A stretch of 22,209 nt of DNA from positions 46,806 through 69,014 of the forward strand of contig BFEA01000571.1 in NCBI GenBank assembly GCA_003427395.1, written 5' to 3'. The notes below the pieces were generated by a model, which saw only the letters and a list, made by a program, of their open reading frames with translations, ran no database searches and was not told where the DNA came from. Positions 19,217 to 22,209 of the stretch are shown here, in pieces; the first letter of the stretch is position 1; the number at the start of each line of letters is the position of its first letter. This DNA is from Chara braunii (taxonomy: Eukaryota > Streptophyta > Charophyceae > Charales > Characeae). Both the position numbers and the translations under genes were made by a program.

Positions 19217-19390
19217 GATGAACCAATGAAGTCAGTTGCGTGTGGGTGGAGGCACACCATTGCAGTTGCTGTTTCGGGGCGACTTTACACTTTTGGCTGG
19301 AGCAAATATGGACAGCTAGGGCATGGAGATTACCGCGACCACCTCGTCCCTCATATTGTGGATGCACTTACTGATTTTATAATATCAGAG
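19217..19390 (+). CDS. UVR8: UVR8 exon c (first GWRHT motif, W233/R234 equivalents)
   Basis: The exon has 58 codons in phase 0, from acceptor tgtgcacag to donor GAG|gttgac, a weak donor after the GT. The peptide starts [17 protein letters not shown] and continues with [21 protein letters not shown] is the UVR8 hallmark. The Trp sits 51 residues after the exon-b GAEHT Glu, exactly the E182-W233 distance, so W233 (UV-B sensing pyramid) and R234 are both present. The Trp 17 residues later equals W250. The exon ends TDFIISE, the strand before the next GWRHT blade. Surrounding intron sequence is microsatellite and retroposed snRNA, in sharp contrast to this clean coding block. The main alternative is another UVR8-like RCC1 paralogue; the exact spacing favours UVR8 itself. 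Confidence 0.93.
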
Positions 19391-19527
19391 GTTGACCATC
19401 TCGCCCTCCTTCACTTGCCTATTTTAGTATTTTCTCACTTTTTTAAAAGTTTTTTTTTTTTTTTTTCCCAACTATTTTCTACATGAACAGGACACTCAAT
19501 GTGCATTGTCTGAACGACTCTGCAGGT

Positions 19528-19669
19528 CTCAATCATGTTGCTTTTTTGAAGTTCTTGGAAGTTCTTTCCCCTCGATTCATGTGTGTCACCCTTGGGCAGG
19601 GGCCATGCTAATCTTCTCTGTATTGTTCCAATTTTAGCGGACGTCGTGAAGGACTCAATCATGTTGCTT
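19528..19669 (-). pseudogene. Near full-length U6 snRNA retrocopy with perfect 16-bp target duplication
   Basis: On the minus strand 19654 to about 19560 follows U6 from gtccttc through aaaattggaacaatacagag, agattagcatggcccctgc, agggtgacacacatg and gaatcgagg. The last 20 or so bases are diverged and end in a short A-run. The copy lies between perfect repeats ctcaatcatgttgctt at 19528-19543 and 19654-19669. The stem near the 5' end is mutated (ttcacgac for ttcgggac) and no upstream element-like promoter is visible, so it is a pseudogene. Confidence 0.92.
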
Positions 19670-20859
19670 CTGTTTTTTTTTTTTTTTTGTGCCTGTGCAT
19701 GTATCTGTTTATCAACTTTATCTATGTATGAATCTGTGTCTCAATCAAGGAAAGACCTGCAGGGTGTTGCATTGGTGGTGTTATTTTTTTCCAAGGAAGG
19801 AAGAATGCTGGATCGAAGTATATGTTTAATGTGGGTTTCAATGGGGGAGAAGGCACTATAAGTGCATGGTCCTGCTTTCCGAGGTGGAATTGTGTTAAAT
19901 TTGAGTAAAATGAATACTCTATTTTCAGTGAAACAAGGGGGGGTTGAGCACAGACAAAATAGGAGTGGAATTGTGGCAGGGGCTCATCTTGTGTGGGCTG
20001 TTTGTGGAAACCTTCAGGTTGTTTTTCAGATAGTGTTAAGGAGATGCTGGGGCCACAGTGAAAGCTTGTTGTAGCCAATGCCAAGGGGGGGTGATCTAAA
20101 ATTAAGAAGCATTTAAAATTTTATACCAACACTGTCCTCGAACACATTTTTCTCAAACCTGATCCTGGAGCACGATATCGAAGGATTTTGGGCCTTCTGG
20201 GTCACAGAAGGAGGGGGCAATCATGTGCATCCCGTCCTGGACAGGATTGTTTTGGCTGATTTTTCATTCCCGGTCTATTTTTTTTTCCCTAATACATCAA
20301 CACGATATCCACAAAGTTTTCTGAAATTTCTGTCCGAAGGATTGACCCTTCCCATGGCCCGCAGTCTAGACCTCCACAGGCCTTGATTGGTATATACTAC
20401 ATTGTTTAGTATACAACTTCACCGATTATGCTCATTGTCCCCTTTCAGTGCATTGTTCCTTGCAGTCATGCCCCAAGTGAAGAGCTCAGATCTCTGGCGC
20501 CTGTGAAGGTGCAGTTTCCCACCAATCGAGAAGGTACTGATGGGAATGGAGATTTGGTTATCCAGTTCTTTTGGATTTTTCGGGTTCCATTCACTTTTGC
20601 AAGGAAGATGAGCAATAGCGAACTTCAGCAATCAAACAGTATCAGACACATGAGACCAGATAGTCGTGACCTCGAACCAATAGCAGAATTGCATCACGAG
20701 TTTCACCAAAAGCTCATAATTGACAATGCTGGAATAGTCTCATCATCATCAACGAAGAACCAATGTTGATATCCTATCTGGTGCTCCGCGCCCAGACTAC
20801 GAATGGCAGATCCTATCTAGCCTAGACTACAATGTTGCTGACGACGTCAACAGCTTCCC

Positions 20860-21500
20860 AAGTACAAACAGGTCTCGGCCAATGCCGCACTCGTCAAGCA
20901 CCAGGTATGTCTCTCGTATCACTCACAACCTCGTTCCCCAACTCACGGATGCCACTTGCACCCAAGGACCACCATGCGCCCCACCCAGCATACAGCAGCG
21001 CAGCTCGGCTATGGCTGCCTGCTCCTTCCAGCTCGCCCGTGAGCGCGTGAGCCTGACCAGCGTTAGCGCAGCAGCGCTTGCGCAGGATGCAGCCAGTGCC
21101 CGAATGTCCAGTGCATAGGCAGGCCCTTCTCTATATCGAAGTGGCCTGCTGCTGCGTGCGGTAATGCGGTACTGGGCCCTGGCCCAGAAGCTTCCGGTAG
21201 GCCCCACGAGGCTGAGCCTCAGTCCGAAGTAAACAGGCCCAGGGCCTGTGGTGGTTACCAGCACCCAACTGCCCTCAGCCTTTGTTCGGTCCACTTTGTG
21301 TATCTGGCCCCGGGCCTGCCTCAGTTACATGCAATGAAAGGCAGCCTGGGCCTGGGCACTTCCAACCAACTGGCGCTGCGCAACTGCCTGAATTTCCCCA
21401 GTTGTGTGGTGACCCCAAAATGGCCTGTAGGCCTTGGTCGTGCCTGCCTTCACTTAGGGCGGCCGACTGTATAAAAAAATAGGCCCTGTAGGGCATATCG
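20860..21500. other. GC-rich block with GGCCC palindromes, no gene recognised
   Basis: The region is dense in ggcccagggcctg, gccccgggcctg and aggccctgtaggg words and shares agctNNgctatggctgc with 9610-9625. Open frames exist in several phases, which is expected from high GC. It may be a decayed dispersed repeat related to 9600-10060. Confidence 0.4.
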
Positions 21501-21559
21501 AGGCCCTGTGCCTCACACTTTGGTTATATGGTTATATTGAATATATTTGACTCAATTTA

Positions 21560-21752
21560 ATTGATGGATGGGTGGTTGAATCGGTGAAGGGACGGACAAA
21601 GGGATGGGCGGAAGAGGGAGGGAGGGAGGGAGGGACGGGAAGGGTGGGGGGGTGGCGGACAGAGGGATAGATGGACACATGGATGCAGGGACAAAGACAG
21701 ATGGAGAGATGAAAGGATGGATGGACAGATGGATGGATGGATGGATGGAAAT
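21560..21752. repeat. GGAT/GGGA-type tetranucleotide satellite
   Basis: Degenerate gatggatg units at both ends surround a G-rich core (gggagggagggaggg, then ggtgggggggtgg at about 21618-21655) that could form a G-quadruplex. It lies about 120 bp before the exon d acceptor. Confidence 0.9.
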
Positions 21753-21868
21753 TTGTGCTCATTTACAAATTACGGGGACATACTATGTAACGGACATTTG
21801 GTGAATCTGTCGTTGTGTTCTGACAAATTTTATGAATGAACCTGCTGCTGTTTATTGTCTCTATGCAG

Positions 21869-21940
21869 GCTGCAGGGGGATGGCGCCATACAGTTGGTCT
21901 GACTTCGGAAGGAAAAGTGTACGCCTGGGGATGGAACCGG
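21869..21940 (+). CDS. UVR8: UVR8 exon d (second GWRHT motif, W285/R286 equivalents)
   Basis: The exon has 24 codons in phase 0, from acceptor ctatgcag to a strong donor, CGG|gtgagt. The peptide is AAGGWRHTVGLTSEG followed by KVYAWGWNR. The Trp is 52 residues after the exon-c GWRHT Trp, equal to W233-W285 in Arabidopsis. W285 is the key UV-B-absorbing residue and the adjacent Arg equals R286, essential for dimer salt bridges. Two further Trp match W300 and W302. The next exon should begin with the FGQVG-type block, but the window ends 269 bp later without it. The remaining blades, including the third GWRHT, and the C-terminal COP1-binding VP motif region must therefore lie downstream. Confidence 0.9.
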
Positions 21941-22209
21941 GTGAGTCTCTAAATCGAGTAGGGATGTCAAGCTGTAGTCAAAATAGTTGAACAAACTACA
22001 GTTTGTGCTGGCAGGCTGAGCATGCACATGTGTCCTGGATACCTACACGCAACGGAGAAAAATGTTTTCTGCTCTGTATCAGGGATTGACCGGAAACTGT
22101 CTATGAATGCCTGTAAGAGGGTGTGAAAAAGGCTGCCAGGCATGTCCTTCGCTATGTATGAACCGAGGCTATTGTACGGAACTAAAGCAACGGGAAATGG
22201 TATTATGGC
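21941..22209 (+). other. Start of the intron after UVR8 exon d
   Basis: It begins with the strong donor gtgagt. No acceptor leading into the expected next blade (FGQVG-like) is present before the window ends. No repeat was recognised. Confidence 0.6.

Larger units (their letters stand above)
19391..21868 (+). other. UVR8 intron between exons c and d
   Basis: This 2,478-bp intron runs from gttgac to ctatgcag. It includes a U6 retrocopy with perfect target duplication at 19528-19669, a GC-rich block at 20860-21500 and a GGAT/GGGA satellite at 21560-21752. An open frame at 20428-20769 (113 codons) follows a fair acceptor-like cccctttcag. It contains a short APVKVQFP string faintly like the propeller PVQVRFP block, but it lies on the wrong side of exon d and does not continue as a UVR8 blade, so I do not call it an exon. 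The interval 19670-20427 shows nothing recognisable. Confidence 0.75.

Noticed and set aside
17169-19260. Val/Cys or His/Thr-rich frames over GT repeats
   Set aside because: They are translations of dinucleotide microsatellites.
18779-19654. Functional U6 genes
   Set aside because: One copy is 3'-truncated, the other has stem mutations and a diverged 3' end. Both have A-tails and target duplications, marking retrocopies.
20428-20769. 113-codon open frame with APVKVQFP, considered as a UVR8 exon
   Set aside because: The PVQVRFP block of UVR8 comes after the exon d blade, but this lies before exon d. The rest shows no RCC1 repeat, and exon c joins exon d without a gap.

Overview
The window is eukaryotic nuclear DNA from the green plant lineage. 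The only gene I can recognise is a split copy of UVR8, the plant UV-B photoreceptor, a seven-bladed beta-propeller of the RCC1 family. Four plus-strand exons lie at 12443-12524, 16948-17103, 19217-19390 and 21869-21940. Joined, they encode 161 residues that match my recollection of Arabidopsis UVR8 residues 144-304 without an insertion or deletion. They carry the GWRHT motifs and the tryptophans and arginines used in UV-B sensing. Neither end of the gene is in the window: the first visible exon starts in mid-propeller and the last ends in mid-blade. The introns are large (4.4, 2.1 and 2.5 kb) and packed with repeats. This suggests a big, repeat-rich streptophyte genome. A charophyte alga such as Chara is a guess I cannot prove.

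Layout: positions 1-965 hold simple purine-rich repeats, a degenerate minisatellite and a GC-rich repeat. Positions 966-12442 hold no exon I can recognise. If the gene continues upstream, this whole stretch is intron, or it hides an exon I missed. It contains tandem repeats (about 110 bp at 2023, 112 bp at 6597), four fold-back structures (3316, 4170, 4624, 8235), tRNA-like SINE heads, three copies of one tRNA-derived SINE family (3629, 11610 and 12000, all on the minus strand), and a phased repeat of a short motif every 30-31 bp (9353-9631). From 12443 onward the four exons alternate with introns that hold microsatellites and retroposed RNA copies.

The most striking non-coding theme is retroposition of spliceosomal snRNAs. 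There are three U6-derived copies (8737, 18779, 19560) and one truncated U2 copy (14929). Three of them sit between clear target-site duplications of 14-21 bp, and the fourth between a weaker 12-bp pair. With the SINEs and several poly(A) tracts flanked by direct repeats, this points to an active target-primed (LINE-type) retroposition machinery in this genome, although no LINE protein is visible here.

No bacterial genes, operons or CRISPR arrays are present. Most open frames in the window are repeat translations or chance frames.
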